Positions 41,794 to 42,893 of a DNA stretch of 42,893 nucleotides are shown one piece after another. The notes under the pieces are model-generated. The model did not search any database. It worked only from the letters and a program-made list of their open reading frames with translations, and had not been told where the DNA came from. Position 1 is the stretch's first letter. The number at the start of each line of letters is the position of its first letter. Made by a program: the position numbers and the translations under genes. The DNA is from Gemmatimonadota bacterium. Its GTDB lineage: Bacteria; Gemmatimonadota; Gemmatimonadetes; Longimicrobiales; Gaopeijiaceae. The DNA lies in NCBI GenBank assembly GCA_026706635.1, contig JAPOYJ010000040.1:1-42893 (forward strand), written 5' to 3'.

Positions 41794-42893
41794 ATGAGCA
41801 AGACACAACGCTCTCGGCACATCGTCGCGACGGCGCTCGGCGCGGTCACGCTTCACACAGGCGACGCGGCCTCACAGCTAGTCACCGACGCCGAACCGAT
41901 GGAGGCCTGCGAGGTCCTCCGGCTCGGTGACGGGCTCGATGTGCCCGAGTGGCTCGCATTCACTCGGGCCCCGGGACTGATGGTGGATGCGATGGGCAGA
42001 GTCCATGTGCGAGCGGGCCAGGTCGCGGCCGTCACGGTGCTGGATTCCGACGGTGGCTTTGTGCGAACCATCGGTGGCAAGGGCGAGGGTCCAGGTGAGT
42101 TCGTCGCCATCGGCGCAACGGGTTTCGTGGGTGACACGCTCTGGCTGCAGAACTGGCCGATGCTTCACACGTCATTCTTAGATTCCACGGGCACGCATCT
42201 CAAGACGGAAGCCGATCACGGCCCTCCCATTACGGGCCCCCAGACCCAGGGAACATCGATTCCGCTTGCCGGGGGACAGGGATTCTACATTCCCGCCGCC
42301 GGAGGTCACGACGAAGCTCGAGTGCGCCTGCCGATGACGGTGGGAAGCCGGTCGGATGCGTCGCGCGACACACTCGCGTTCAAGTTCGACGTCACCGACA
42401 TGCGGATCGGGGGCGTGGGCGTCTTCTACTATAGCGCGACCGTCACCCCGCCGATCCATCGGATCGATCCCGAGGGCAACGGCGTAGTCATCGCCGACTG
42501 GGTGCCCGACCGGCCGGAAACCGTCACCATCCGGCGCTTCGACGAATACGGCCGCCTGATGCGCGAGATCGCCATTGGGGCGGAGCTGCACCCGATTCCG
42601 CCCAGCGCGAAGAGGGGGTTCATCGAGGAGGGCATGAAGAAGGCGAAGGGCCCGTACGAATCCGCTCGTCAGCGCGGTCAAAAGGTCCCCGGGAGCCTCA
42701 GGGCCGCGGTTGAGGAGGGGCTGTTGCTGCCCGACTACTACGCGCCCGTCCAGAGCATGCTGCTGACGCGCTCCGGGCGCGTATGGTTGCGGGAAACGAC
42801 CAAGGCGGATGCCCATGAGGGGCAGTGGGTCGTTCTTGTGTCAATGGCCATTGAAAATGTCAGGGTTGTGGCCATCGAAAATGTCAGGGTTGG
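41794..42893 (+). CDS. 6-bladed beta-propeller-type exported protein, C-terminus cut by an IS
   Basis: Open from ATG 41794 (AGAGGG upstream) to the window edge without a stop. About 348 native residues up to 42838, then IS-end sequence. Short signal-like start (HIVATALGAVTLHTG), then propeller-type repeats: VTVLDSDGGFVRTIGGKGEGP, GEF, TSFLDSTGTHLK, HRIDPEGNGVVIADWVPD and IRRFDEYGRLMREI. This matches the NHL-like 6-bladed propeller proteins abundant in Gemmatimonadota, role unknown. The last strand (WLRETTKADAHEGQWVVL) breaks where IS repeats begin, so the gene is probably inactivated. Confidence 0.8.
   Translation, partial: MSKTQRSRHIVATALGAVTLHTGDAASQLVTDAEPMEACEVLRLGDGLDVPEWLAFTRAPGLMVDAMGRVHVRAGQVAAVTVLDSDGGFVRTIGGKGEGPGEFVAIGATGFVGDTLWLQNWPMLHTSFLDSTGTHLKTEADHGPPITGPQTQGTSIPLAGGQGFYIPAAGGHDEARVRLPMTVGSRSDASRDTLAFKFDVTDMRIGGVGVFYYSATVTPPIHRIDPEGNGVVIADWVPDRPETVTIRRFDEYGRLMREIAIGAELHPIPPSAKRGFIEEGMKKAKGPYESARQRGQKVPGSLRAAVEEGLLLPDYYAPVQSMLLTRSGRVWLRETTKADAHEGQWVVLVSMAIENVRVVAIENVRV
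42839..42893. mobile_element. Terminal repeats of an IS21/IS481-type insertion sequence
   Basis: Starts TGTCAATGGCC and carries two 24-bp direct repeats (42845-42868 and 42869-42892) with core GAAAATGTCAGGGTTG. The layout matches IS21-family ends. It interrupts the propeller gene. The body of the IS lies beyond the window. Confidence 0.65.

Overview
The window is GC-rich DNA from a Gram-negative bacterium whose outer-membrane proteins resemble those of Bacteroidota (TonB receptors with carboxypeptidase-regulatory domains, a DUF4249 lipoprotein, a 6-bladed propeller protein). High GC plus this protein set best fits Gemmatimonadota or a close relative; that placement is inference. Both window edges look like ends of two different IS21/IS481-type insertion sequences, so this is probably a contig that broke at ISs.

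Layout. 1-55: IS end. 185-3880: surface lipoprotein with Ig-like repeats, leucine-rich repeats and a metzincin protease. 4051-7894 (-): three overlapping genes (small protein, TonB receptor, DUF4249 lipoprotein). 8007-11649 (-): ABC ATPase, permease and amidohydrolase operon with a terminator. 11997-13696 (-): NarL-type response regulator and PAS histidine kinase. 13950-15270: remnants, including an FtsZ-like fragment and copy 1 of a ~560-bp repeated module. 15309-16325 (-): a second kinase whose partner regulator has been deleted down to a ~50-bp remnant. 16885-23445 (-): a 2186-residue repeat-rich surface lipoprotein, preceded by copy 2 of the module. 24750-25814: decayed DNA including a GH16 glucanase pseudogene. 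26034-28107: two unknown genes and a ribbon-helix-helix protein. 28405-31016: feoA-feoB behind an IdeR/DtxR-like box. 31073-32535 (-): tandem lipoprotein paralogues. 32657-34357 (-): metal-binding-type lipoprotein, helix-hairpin-helix lipoprotein and PepSY membrane protein. 34636-35712 (-): methyltransferase and a zinc-free ribosomal protein S14. 36004-39326 (-): probable metal-uptake TonB receptor with a His-rich lipoprotein and a small His/Cys secreted protein. 39556-41596: array of 17 tRNA genes. 41794-end: propeller protein cut by an IS.

Common themes. Iron and other metal handling dominates 28-39 kb. A palindromic element with ends CTAGCAG(T/C)CCGTGGA occurs as at least 16 copies or fragments; the complete one is 181 bp at 41310-41490. 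Several copies lie inside or at the edges of genes and supply start codons, signal-peptide codons or a stop codon. A second motif, two TGTAA-N8-TTACA dyads exactly 21 bp apart, occurs at four places (plus one single dyad), nearly always beside a copy of the element. These two linked sequence families are the most unusual feature of the window.
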